A DNA stretch of 64,000 nt from Blautia sp900556555. GTDB lineage: Bacteria; Bacillota; Clostridia; Lachnospirales; Lachnospiraceae. The DNA is taken from the NCBI GenBank assembly GCA_964250615.1, contig CAXUGM010000004.1; one strand, 5' to 3'. The notes under the pieces were generated by a model. That model was not told the DNA's origin. It did no database searches and worked only from the letters and a program-made list of their open reading frames with translations. The translations under genes were made by a program, and so were the position numbers. Below are positions 43,048 through 50,446 of the stretch, in pieces (the stretch's first letter is position 1; each line of letters opens with the position of its first letter).

Positions 43048-43875
43048 GTGCAGGAAACAAAACGGAATGTAACAAAGGAAAACGATTTACAAAGGATAAA
43101 AGAACTTCGCCTGATGGATGATGACTTTTTTTCAGAAGCTCTGGATGGAAAGACAGAAGTAGTTGAGTATATTCTCAATACGGTTCTGGAGCGTGATGAT
43201 ATCAAAGTAAAATCTACGAAGGCACAGGCAGAATATAAAAGTGCAACAAAACGTTCCATAAAATTAGATATCCAGGCAGAGGATGTAAACGGAAGACTCA
43301 TGGATATCGAAATACAGCGTTCTGACAGGGGTTCAGGAGTAAGAAGGGCAAGGTTCCACAGCAGCATGATAGACCGGGCACTGCTCAGCAAAGGAGATGA
43401 TTTTGAAGATCTGGTTGATACCTATGTGATCTTCATCACAGAAAAAGATAAATTCGGTATGGGAATTCCACTTTATCATATCGAAAGAAAAATTTCTGAG
43501 ATGGATAATGCATTGTTCGGTGACGGAGCCCATATCCTATACGTGAATGGCGAATATAGAAACCTGGAACATCCTGTGGGAAGTCTGATGCATGACTTTA
43601 ACTGCAAAGACGCAAAAGATATGGTGAATCCATTACTGGCAGAAGAAGTCAGATACTTAAAGGAAACAGAAGGAGGTCGAAGCCAGATGAGCAGAATTTT
43701 GGAAGAGATGAGAAATGAAGTAGCAGAAAAAGCAAAAGCAGAAGGAAATCACGAAAAAGCAGTGAACACGGCTCTAAAGATGATAGCAAAAAAATACGAA
43801 GCAGAAGAAATTGCAGAGATAACGGGTTTGTCTTTGGAAGAGGTTCGGAAGCTGGCAGAGAATCAAAAAGGATAA
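43048..43875 (+). CDS. PD-(D/E)XK nuclease family protein (Rpn/transposase-like)
   Basis: A 275-residue protein of the PDDEXK_2 group, which includes Rpn recombination-promoting nucleases and is often annotated as a transposase. The catalytic core is KLDIQAEDVNGRLMDIEIQ with D74 and the E88-x-Q90 pair. The middle has a YHIERKISEMDNALFGDG segment, and the last ~60 residues are a charged helix ending in a small helix-turn-helix-like tail (KYEAEEIAEITGLSLEEVRKL). GTG 43048 follows GAGCGAGG. No terminal repeats were found, so mobility is not shown. A terminator follows. Confidence 0.85.
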   Translation: MQETKRNVTKENDLQRIKELRLMDDDFFSEALDGKTEVVEYILNTVLERDDIKVKSTKAQAEYKSATKRSIKLDIQAEDVNGRLMDIEIQRSDRGSGVRRARFHSSMIDRALLSKGDDFEDLVDTYVIFITEKDKFGMGIPLYHIERKISEMDNALFGDGAHILYVNGEYRNLEHPVGSLMHDFNCKDAKDMVNPLLAEEVRYLKETEGGRSQMSRILEEMRNEVAEKAKAEGNHEKAVNTALKMIAKKYEAEEIAEITGLSLEEVRKLAENQKG

Positions 43876-43883
43876 GATAAACG

Positions 43884-43924
43884 ATTTCCCCGGATATGTG
43901 TAAAAACATAGCCGGGGAATTTTG
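43884..43924 (+). terminator. Terminator after nuclease gene
   Basis: TTCCCCGG (43886-43893) pairs with CCGGGGAA (43912-43919), with ATATG/CATAG extending the stem, and ends in TTTT. Confidence 0.8.
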
Positions 43925-43983
43925 CTATTCACTGTTTGTGTAATGTTAAAATTAAATAATTAATGATAAACATTAAAAATATA

Positions 43984-44012
43984 TTGAAAAAGATAAAAAA
44001 TAATGGTATAAT
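43984..44012 (+). promoter_or_regulatory. Promoter of DUF2975-HTH-GNAT unit
   Basis: TTGAAA (43984-43989), 17 nt, TATAAT (44007-44012), 57 nt before the DUF2975 start. Confidence 0.85.
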
Positions 44013-44069
44013 AAAGAAAAAGCTGTGAGATGGAAAATTTAAATCTGAAATGAGAAAGGAGCGAAGATT

Positions 44070-44570
44070 ATGAAGTATGAAAAAATCACAAAGCTGGCAA
44101 AGGTATTAAAAAAGATATTTACGGTACTTGTTGTTTTGGATGTATATGTTGTGATAGGTTGGTGTCTTCCAACATTTAATGTCTTTTTTGGAACGGAGAC
44201 GAGTTTAAAATTAGCACAAGATTTCTCGGATGTACTTCAAAAAGAAATAACGCTGGTAGATGTAAAACTTATTACAATCAGTTTTCATCTGTTGTTTCTT
44301 GTGACATTATTTCTGTTTATGAACATAAGAAGGTTGTTAAAACTCATTGAAAAAAATGCGTCGCCTTTTCAATATGGTATTGTAAAACAATTTCGAAAAA
44401 TTATTTTATGGTGGGTTGTTGTTTCAATAATACCTCTTTGGAAAATATCTGATGGAAATTCTATTTTTGGTCTGTTTTATGATTTGATTTTGGCAGCCAT
44501 TCTTTATTTGATTTCGTTTATCTTCGAATACGGAATCAGCTTACAGACAGAAGTAGACGAGACGTTATAG
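44070..44570 (+). CDS. DUF2975 membrane protein
   Basis: A 166-residue protein with four hydrophobic segments (about 18-38, 65-88, 105-125, 132-150), the pattern of DUF2975. These proteins are regularly encoded beside a small HTH regulator, as here 12 nt downstream. The function is unknown. The base composition is more AT-rich than in the surrounding housekeeping genes. The AAGGAGCG site fits ATG 44070. Confidence 0.8.
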   Translation: MKYEKITKLAKVLKKIFTVLVVLDVYVVIGWCLPTFNVFFGTETSLKLAQDFSDVLQKEITLVDVKLITISFHLLFLVTLFLFMNIRRLLKLIEKNASPFQYGIVKQFRKIILWWVVVSIIPLWKISDGNSIFGLFYDLILAAILYLISFIFEYGISLQTEVDETL

Positions 44571-44582
44571 GAGTGTGAGAAA

Positions 44583-44798
44583 ATGGCGATTATATTAAGA
44601 CTGGACCGTATGATGGCAGACCGGAAAATCAGCCTCAACGAATTATCTGAAAAAGTTGGGGTTGCAAATGTGAATCTTTCTAAAATAAAGACTGGGAAGG
44701 TAAGTGCTATCCGTTTTTCTACTTTAAATGCGATTTGTGATGTGCTGGACTGCCAGCCGGGAGACATTCTGGAATTCAAAAGAGAGGAAACGGATTAA
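44583..44798 (+). CDS. Small XRE/Cro-type HTH regulator
   Basis: A 71-residue protein that is almost entirely a helix-turn-helix (MADRKISLNELSEKVGVANV, SKIKTGKVSAIRFSTLNAIC, DVLDCQPGDILEF), the type paired with DUF2975 membrane proteins. It probably regulates its own operon. The next gene begins 2 nt after its stop codon. Confidence 0.88.
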   Translation: MAIILRLDRMMADRKISLNELSEKVGVANVNLSKIKTGKVSAIRFSTLNAICDVLDCQPGDILEFKREETD

Positions 44799-44799
44799 G

Positions 44800-45252
44800 A
44801 TGAAAGATGTAAAACATGTTAGTGGAAATAACAGGCTGGCTCTTATACCGTATTATCCAAACTACGAGACTGCACTTGCGTGGTATCAGGATTTGGAATT
44901 GTGCAGACAGGTGGATAATATTGACCATGTGTATTCTCTGGAACGATTAAAAGCCATGTACCATTATCTGGACACTCATGGAGACTGTTATTATATTCAG
45001 TACGAGGGAAATCTTGTAGGAGATGTAACCTTGCAGGACAACGGTGAGCTTTCTATTGTGATTTGCAAGGAATATCAGAACAGGCATATAGGCCGGAAGT
45101 GTATTCAAAGGATGCTGGATTTGGCAAAAGAAAAAGGAATGCACATGGTAAGGGCAAATATTTTTTCTTTTAATGGCCAGAGCCAGAAGATGTTTCAATC
45201 CCTTGGATTTCAGAAAGTGGAGGAAGAAACGTATGAGTATGTCATAGAGTAA
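44800..45252 (+). CDS. GNAT-family N-acetyltransferase
   Basis: A 150-residue GNAT acetyltransferase. The acetyl-CoA pyrophosphate loop is in KEYQNRHIGRKCIQRMLDLA and the C-terminal strand-helix is ANIFSFNGQSQKMFQSLGFQ. The acceptor is unknown. ATG 44800 follows AGAGAGGA and lies just after the HTH stop; an earlier frame overlaps the HTH gene. Confidence 0.88.
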   Translation: MKDVKHVSGNNRLALIPYYPNYETALAWYQDLELCRQVDNIDHVYSLERLKAMYHYLDTHGDCYYIQYEGNLVGDVTLQDNGELSIVICKEYQNRHIGRKCIQRMLDLAKEKGMHMVRANIFSFNGQSQKMFQSLGFQKVEEETYEYVIE

Positions 45253-45327
45253 TATAGCATTTTCTTCTATGTTTCAAAAAGAATACAAAATAAAACATCC
45301 TTTTCCATAAAAATACAAAACCATCTC

Positions 45328-45356
45328 TTGTCTGTCATGAGAAAAGGTTGTATAAT
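45328..45356 (+). promoter_or_regulatory. Promoter of ackA
   Basis: TTGTCT (45328-45333), 17 nt, TATAAT (45351-45356), 79 nt before the start codon. Confidence 0.8.
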
Positions 45357-45366
45357 AATACCAAGC

Positions 45367-45385
45367 ATGGGCTGACACAGCCCAT
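45367..45385 (+). promoter_or_regulatory. 5'-end hairpin of ackA mRNA
   Basis: ATGGGCTG and CAGCCCAT pair perfectly around a 3-nt loop, only a few bases after the expected transcription start. No T-run follows, so an mRNA-stabilising stem is likelier than a terminator. Confidence 0.55.
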
Positions 45386-45435
45386 AATTACAGAGCAGTC
45401 TGTATAAAATATCTAATGATATCGGAGGAAAAAAC

Positions 45436-46632
45436 ATGAACGTATTAGTAGTGAACTGTGGAAGTTCATCTCTGAAATTCCAGTTGATTAATTCTGAGAC
45501 AGAAGCAGTAGCAGCAAAAGGTCTGTGCGAGCGTATTGGTATTGACGGAAGATTAGTTTACCAGCCAGCAGGCGGTGAAAAAGAAGTAACAGAAGCTGCT
45601 ATGCCTACTCATACAGAAGCAATCAAAATGGTTCTGGATGCACTGGTAAACCCATCTACAGGTGTATTAAAGAGCTTAGATGAAGTAGAAGCAATCGGAC
45701 ATCGTGTACTTCACGGTGGAGCTAAGATTTCTGATTCCTGCATTATCAATGACGAAGTAATCGCTGTTATTGAAGAATGCTGTGATTTAGGGCCTCTTCA
45801 TAACCCAGCAAACTTAATGGGTATCCGTGCATGTATGGATCTGATGCCAGGAAAACCAAACGTAGCAGTATTTGACACTGCTTTCCATCAGACAATGCCG
45901 GAAAAAGCATATATGTATGCAATTCCATACGAATACTATGATAAATACAAAGTTCGTAAATATGGTTTCCACGGAACTTCTCACAGATTCGTATCCAAAG
46001 AAACAATCAAATTCCTGGGCTTAGATCCAGAAAATTCCAAAGTAATTGTTGCTCACTTAGGAAATGGTTCTTCCATCAGTGCAGTAGTAAACGGCAAATG
46101 TGTGGATACTTCCATGGGTCTTACTCCTCTTGAAGGTCTTGTAATGGGAACTCGTTCCGGTGACCTTGATCCGGCAGTCCTTGACTTTGTATGCAAGAAA
46201 GAAAACATCGATGTTACAGAGATGGTAAATATCCTGAACAAAAAATCCGGTCTTCTTGGACTTTCTAAAGGACTTTCCAGCGACTTCCGTGATTTAAGTG
46301 AAGCAGCAGATAATGGAAACGCTGATGCACAGCGTGCGATTGACTGCCTGTGCTACAGAATCATCAAATACATTGGTTCATATGCAGCAGCTATGAATGG
46401 TGTAGATGCCATTGCTTTCACTGGCGGTATCGGTGAAAATGCATCTCTGGTAAGAGAAACAGTTGTAAACGGACTGAGCTATCTTGGTGTTACTCTTGAT
46501 GAAGAAGCAAACAAAACAAGAGGAGAGAACAAAGTAATCTCCACACCAGATTCAAAAGTAACTGTAGCAATTATTCCTACAAACGAAGAATTAGCAATCT
46601 GCCAGGAAACAGCAGCATTAGTTCAGAAATAG
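45436..46632 (+). CDS. ackA: Acetate kinase
   Basis: Transfers phosphate from acetyl phosphate to ADP, giving acetate and ATP, the main energy-yielding step of acetate-forming fermenters. The N-terminal VNCGSSSLKFQLI, the GHRVLHGG motif, FDTAFHQTMP, the FHGTSHRFVS block and the AFTGGIGENA signature are intact. The 398-residue length is standard. Codon choice is strongly biased (many GAA, AAA, GTA), fitting high expression. A phosphotransacetylase gene is not adjacent. Confidence 0.97.
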   Translation: MNVLVVNCGSSSLKFQLINSETEAVAAKGLCERIGIDGRLVYQPAGGEKEVTEAAMPTHTEAIKMVLDALVNPSTGVLKSLDEVEAIGHRVLHGGAKISDSCIINDEVIAVIEECCDLGPLHNPANLMGIRACMDLMPGKPNVAVFDTAFHQTMPEKAYMYAIPYEYYDKYKVRKYGFHGTSHRFVSKETIKFLGLDPENSKVIVAHLGNGSSISAVVNGKCVDTSMGLTPLEGLVMGTRSGDLDPAVLDFVCKKENIDVTEMVNILNKKSGLLGLSKGLSSDFRDLSEAADNGNADAQRAIDCLCYRIIKYIGSYAAAMNGVDAIAFTGGIGENASLVRETVVNGLSYLGVTLDEEANKTRGENKVISTPDSKVTVAIIPTNEELAICQETAALVQK

Positions 46633-46647
46633 TTTTTAAAATAATGG

Positions 46648-46676
46648 TTGACAAACCGCAAATCCCTATGTATAAT
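46648..46676 (+). promoter_or_regulatory. Consensus promoter of yceD-rpmF
   Basis: TTGACA (46648-46653), 17 nt, TATAAT (46671-46676). Both boxes are perfect, starting the ribosomal-protein unit 27 nt ahead of yceD. Confidence 0.9.
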
Positions 46677-46702
46677 TTACAAGGTGTGATTAGGAGACTA
46701 TT

Positions 46703-47230
46703 ATGCTAATTGATTTATCAGAAATTTTATCCCTGGAAGGAAAGACACAGGTTGTAGAAGCACCTGTTTCCATGGATTCCTTTCAATCAAAACTAGGAGA
46801 TTTTCCTATTGTTGAGAAGAAGCCCATTTCCATGAAGATTACCAACAGTGGAAAGAAGGTTTTAAAAATTGAAGCCAGCGGTTCTATTACCGTAGCCATT
46901 CCCTGTGATAAGTGTCTGAAGGAAGTTCCCACAACCTTTACCATTGATCTGGAGGAGGAGTTGGACATGAAGGCTTCGAAGGAAGACAGGATAAAAGACT
47001 TAGATGAAATTAATTATGTCACAGGTTGCAGCCTGGATGTAGACCAGTTAGTGCATAATGAGATTTTAATCCATTGGCCTTTAAGGGTTCTATGCAAAGA
47101 GAACTGCCGGGGTATTTGTCCAAAATGTGGGATGAATTTGAACGAAGGTACTTGTGACTGTGATCAGTTCGTACCGGACCCCAGAATGGCGGTAATCAGT
47201 GATATATTTAGCAAATTTAAGGAGGTGTAA
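46703..47230 (+). CDS. yceD: YceD family protein (DUF177)
   Basis: A 175-residue protein of the YceD/DUF177 family, which precedes rpmF in most bacteria and is thought to help 23S rRNA or large-subunit assembly. Four cysteines (CDKC within residues 70-77, later CKENCRGICPKCG) could bind a metal. The stop lies 2 nt before rpmF and the rpmF ribosome site GGAGGTG is inside its end, so the two are coupled. Confidence 0.9.
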   Translation: MLIDLSEILSLEGKTQVVEAPVSMDSFQSKLGDFPIVEKKPISMKITNSGKKVLKIEASGSITVAIPCDKCLKEVPTTFTIDLEEELDMKASKEDRIKDLDEINYVTGCSLDVDQLVHNEILIHWPLRVLCKENCRGICPKCGMNLNEGTCDCDQFVPDPRMAVISDIFSKFKEV

Positions 47231-47232
47231 CT

Positions 47233-47418
47233 ATGTCCATCTGTCCAAAAAATAAATCTTCCAAAGCAAGAAGAGACAAAAGAAGAGCAAACTGGAAAAT
47301 GAGTGCTCCAAACTTAGTAAAATGCAGCAAATGTGGTGCTTTAATGATGCCTCACAGAGTATGTAAAGCTTGCGGAAGCTACAACAAAAAAGAAATCATC
47401 AAAATGGAAGAAGCTTAA
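47233..47418 (+). CDS. rpmF: 50S ribosomal protein L32
   Basis: A 61-residue large-subunit protein. The conserved N terminus ICPKNKSSKARRDKRRANW is followed by the zinc ribbon CSKCGALMMPHRVCKACGSY with all four cysteines, so it is the zinc-binding form of L32. Lysine- and arginine-rich as expected. A terminator follows. Confidence 0.97.
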   Translation: MSICPKNKSSKARRDKRRANWKMSAPNLVKCSKCGALMMPHRVCKACGSYNKKEIIKMEEA

Positions 47419-47439
47419 TTCCATTAGTGAGTAGAAGAA

Positions 47440-47480
47440 ATAGAGGGTATTGGCAAATGTGCCTGCCCTTTATTTTTTTA
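47440..47480 (+). terminator. Terminator after rpmF
   Basis: ATAGAGGGTA (47440-47449) pairs with TGCCCTTTAT (47464-47473) with two G.U pairs, followed by TTTTTT. Confidence 0.8.
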
Positions 47481-47522
47481 TAAAAAATGGTTAATATTTC
47501 CGTAATATTTTACAGGAATCTC

Positions 47523-47551
47523 TTGCGGTTTTTGTAGAAATACGTTAATAT
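47523..47551 (+). promoter_or_regulatory. Promoter of the lipoprotein gene
   Basis: TTGCGG (47523-47528), 17 nt, TAATAT (47546-47551). Confidence 0.55.
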
Positions 47552-47621
47552 AGATTTGATAAACATTTTTGAAGGGATATATTTACCAAGGGAGTATAAG
47601 AAACTGAGGAGGAATCACAGA

Positions 47622-48251
47622 ATGAAAAATAAATGGGTAAAGAAGAGCATTTTGTTTCTGGCGGCAGGGTGTCTGAGCCTTTCTATAACAGGGTGCAAAG
47701 GAAAAGAACTGATAGACAAGGCACTGGAAAAAGTACATTTAAAGACTGTCCAGGAAACGGATACACAGGAGGCAGAAAAAGAAGTGGAACCGGAAGTTCC
47801 TGTAGCCAAACCAGAGCTGGTTACGAATCTGAGCGGTTCTGTTACATATAAGACCGGAGATGAAGCAGCACCTCTTACTGTGGAAGCAACAACCAGTGAC
47901 GAAGGTGAGATCACATATCAGTGGTATCAGAGCCTTACCAATACCAATGGTGGCGGTACAATTATAGAGGGAGCTACTGAGAGCAGTTATACTCCGTCTA
48001 CTAAGGAGGAGGGCACAGTTTATTATTACGTGGTGGCTACCAGTACGATCAAGACTTCTACAAACCGTGTTACCAGCGAAACAGCAGAAGTGATTGTTTC
48101 TAGCGAGACCCAGGAAGGTGAAGCGGTCGAAGGTGCAGAAGGAACGGAAGGTGAAGCAGCTGCAGATGCAGAACAAACACCTGCTGAAAATAACGGGGGA
48201 GAGTCAGAGGAAACACCTGCCCAGAACGATGGAGAAGCACCTGCTCAATAG
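47622..48251 (+). CDS. Lipoprotein with Ig-like domain
   Basis: A 209-residue secreted lipoprotein. A basic N terminus and hydrophobic core end in the lipobox ITGC (near residue 25), so the protein is anchored outside the membrane. An Ig-like domain follows (TYQWYQSLTNTNGGGTII to TSETAEVIVS), and the last ~45 residues are a low-complexity Glu/Ala/Thr tail. ATG 47622 is preceded by GAGGAGGA; a longer frame has no site. It interrupts the usual rpmF-plsX adjacency and has its own promoter and terminator. The function is unknown. Confidence 0.8.
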   Translation: MKNKWVKKSILFLAAGCLSLSITGCKGKELIDKALEKVHLKTVQETDTQEAEKEVEPEVPVAKPELVTNLSGSVTYKTGDEAAPLTVEATTSDEGEITYQWYQSLTNTNGGGTIIEGATESSYTPSTKEEGTVYYYVVATSTIKTSTNRVTSETAEVIVSSETQEGEAVEGAEGTEGEAAADAEQTPAENNGGESEETPAQNDGEAPAQ

Positions 48252-48271
48252 CCGGCAGTACAGTTTTATAG

Positions 48272-48312
48272 AAAAATGCAGGGATTATCTATAGGAATCC
48301 TTGCATTTTTTT
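48272..48312 (+). terminator. Terminator after lipoprotein gene
   Basis: AAAAATGCAGGGATT pairs with AATCCTTGCATTTTT (one G.U), then a T-run. Confidence 0.85.
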
Positions 48313-48357
48313 TGGATGTCTAGTAAAATCATTCATAGATACAACAGGAGGCAAGAC

Positions 48358-49386
48358 ATGGAAAATAGAATTAAGGTGGCAGTAGATGCCATGGGTGGTG
48401 ACTATGCACCAGCAGAGGCAGTGAAGGGTGCAGTGGCTGCGGTCCTTGAAAAAGAAAATGTAGAGGTTCTTTTAGTGGGAAAACAGGAAGTTCTGGAAAA
48501 GGAATTGGAATCCTGTACTTATCCAAAAGAAAGAATTCGTATTGTTCCGGCCAGTGAGGTGATTGAAACCGGAGAACCACCGGTAGCAGCAATTCGTGGA
48601 AAAAAGGATTCTTCTATTGTGGTAGGAATGAAACTGGTGCGTAAAGAAGAGGCAGATGCTTTTGTATCTGCAGGAAGTTCAGGTGCGATTTTAGTAGGGG
48701 GAACAACAATTGTAGGAAGGATTAAAGGCGTGGAGAGGGCACCTCTTGCACCGCTGATTCCTACGAAGGATGGCGTATCCCTTCTCATCGACTGTGGAGC
48801 AAACGTAGATGCCAGAGCGTCTCATTTGGTGCAGTTTGCACGCATGGGTTCCATTTATATGGAACATGTCATGGGTGTGAAAAATCCGAGAGTCGGTATC
48901 GTAAATATCGGAGTAGAAGAAGAAAAGGGAAATGCCCTGGTAAAAGAAACCTACCCACTGCTGAAGGAGTGCAAGGACATTAATTTTATCGGCAGCATTG
49001 AAGCAAGGGAGATTCCGGCTGGAGCAGCAGATGTCATCGTGACAGAAGCCTTTGTAGGGAATGTTGTACTGAAACTGTATGAAGGGCTTGGTTCTACATT
49101 AATCTCTAAGATTAAGGGCAGTATGATGTCCACACTGCGAAGCAAGATGGGGGCACTTTTGGTCAAACCTGCCTTGAAGAAAACCCTAAAGACCTTTGAT
49201 GCCAGCCAGTATGGCGGTGCTCCGTTATTAGGGTTAAAGGGACTGGTTGTGAAATGCCATGGAAATTCAAAGGAAACAGAATTTAAGAATTCTATTATTC
49301 AGTGTATTTCTTTTAAAGAGCAAAACATCAATGAGAGGATCAGAGAAAATCTGACCGTTGTACAAGAGAAAAAAGAAGAAGTTTAG
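48358..49386 (+). CDS. plsX: Phosphate acyltransferase PlsX
   Basis: Makes acyl-phosphate from acyl-ACP for phospholipid synthesis. The N-terminal VAVDAMGGDYAP, the GSSGAILVGG loop and the EAFVGNVVLKLYEG segment are hallmarks. The true start is ATG 48358 after CAGGAGG; an earlier in-frame start overlaps the upstream terminator. 342 residues is normal. The next gene, acpP, supplies its carrier protein 11 nt downstream. Confidence 0.96.
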   Translation: MENRIKVAVDAMGGDYAPAEAVKGAVAAVLEKENVEVLLVGKQEVLEKELESCTYPKERIRIVPASEVIETGEPPVAAIRGKKDSSIVVGMKLVRKEEADAFVSAGSSGAILVGGTTIVGRIKGVERAPLAPLIPTKDGVSLLIDCGANVDARASHLVQFARMGSIYMEHVMGVKNPRVGIVNIGVEEEKGNALVKETYPLLKECKDINFIGSIEAREIPAGAADVIVTEAFVGNVVLKLYEGLGSTLISKIKGSMMSTLRSKMGALLVKPALKKTLKTFDASQYGGAPLLGLKGLVVKCHGNSKETEFKNSIIQCISFKEQNINERIRENLTVVQEKKEEV

Positions 49387-49397
49387 GAGGAAAAGTC

Positions 49398-49628
49398 ATG
49401 GAATTGGAAAAATTACAGAAGATAATAGCAGAGGTTTTAAATGTGGATACAGAGGAGATTACCCCGGACACCACATTTGTAGACGATTTGGGTGCCGACT
49501 CTCTGGATGTTTTCCAAATTGTGATGGGAATTGAGGAAGAGTTTGATATCGAGATTCCTGCAGAAGAGGTGGAACAGATTGTTTCTGTAGGTGATGCGGT
49601 AGAGCAGATTAAAAATTTAATCGGATAG
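49398..49628 (+). CDS. acpP: Acyl carrier protein
   Basis: A 76-residue acidic four-helix carrier. The phosphopantetheine serine is in the DSLD motif (LGADSLDVFQIVMG). It follows plsX with an AGGAGG site and precedes a strong hairpin. It carries acyl chains for fatty-acid synthesis. Confidence 0.96.
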   Translation: MELEKLQKIIAEVLNVDTEEITPDTTFVDDLGADSLDVFQIVMGIEEEFDIEIPAEEVEQIVSVGDAVEQIKNLIG

Positions 49629-49632
49629 GCCA

Positions 49633-49690
49633 GCAGTAAGATGCCTTCATGATCCCTGGTCATTAGAGGGATAGAAGGCATCTTTTGCTG
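49633..49690 (+). terminator. Long hairpin after acpP
   Basis: AAGATGCCTTC (49638-49648) pairs perfectly with GAAGGCATCTT (49674-49684), extended outward by CAGCA/TGCTG. The T-run is short (TTTT), so partial read-through into rnc is likely. Confidence 0.7.
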
Positions 49691-49735
49691 TATTGTTTCC
49701 ATAAAATTATCAGGTTCAAACAGAAAGGAAGAAAC

Positions 49736-50446
49736 ATGAAAGAAACGAAAAAATTTCTTGAGCTGGAGAAAAAAATAGGTTATAAGTTTGAAAATTTTGA
49801 CCTTCTGGTCAATGCAATGACACACAGCTCTTATGCAAATGAACATCATATTTCCTATACGGGAAATAATGAAAGACTGGAATTTTTGGGAGATGCGGTT
49901 CTGGAAGTGACCTCCAGCGAGTTTTTGTTTCACAAATATCCAGACCTTCCGGAAGGAAAGCTGACCAAGAAACGTGCCAGTATGGTGTGTGAGCCAACGC
50001 TTGCTCTTTGTGCCAGAGAGATTCCACTGGGGGATTATTTGCTTCTTGGAAAAGGGGAAGAGGCTACAGGAGGAAGAAAAAGAGATTCTATTGTCTCAGA
50101 TGCCATGGAGGCACTCATCGGGGCAATCTACCTGGATGGCGGTTTTGCTAATGCAAAAGAGTTTATTAACCGGTTTGTATTGAAAGATATTGAGAATAAA
50201 CAGCTCTTTTATGATAGCAAGACTACTCTTCAGGAAATCGTACAGGGACAGTTCGAGGAAGATGTGCGTTATGTGCTGGTAAAAGAGGAAGGGCCGGATC
50301 ACAATAAATCATTTTATGTAGAAGCAATCCTGGGAGAAAAGGTTCTGGGACAAGGATGCGGACACACCAAGAAAGCGGCTGAGCAGCAGGCAGCTTACTG
50401 TGCCATTAAAAAATTGAAACGTGAAAAGGGAGATTTATGTATTTAA
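49736..50446 (+). CDS. rnc: Ribonuclease III
   Basis: A double-strand-specific RNase for rRNA and mRNA processing. The catalytic NERLEFLGDAVLEV motif and the downstream DAMEALIGAIYLDGG make the active site; the C-terminal third is a double-stranded-RNA binding domain (KTTLQEIVQGQF to KKAAEQQAAYCAIKKL). 236 residues. ATG 49736 follows AAAGGAAG; a longer frame has no ribosome site. It overlaps smc by 10 nt. Confidence 0.96.
   Translation: MKETKKFLELEKKIGYKFENFDLLVNAMTHSSYANEHHISYTGNNERLEFLGDAVLEVTSSEFLFHKYPDLPEGKLTKKRASMVCEPTLALCAREIPLGDYLLLGKGEEATGGRKRDSIVSDAMEALIGAIYLDGGFANAKEFINRFVLKDIENKQLFYDSKTTLQEIVQGQFEEDVRYVLVKEEGPDHNKSFYVEAILGEKVLGQGCGHTKKAAEQQAAYCAIKKLKREKGDLCI

Noticed and set aside
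43048..43875. Nuclease gene as a complete transposon
   Set aside because: No terminal inverted repeats or target-site duplications flank it. The family name transposase does not prove mobility.
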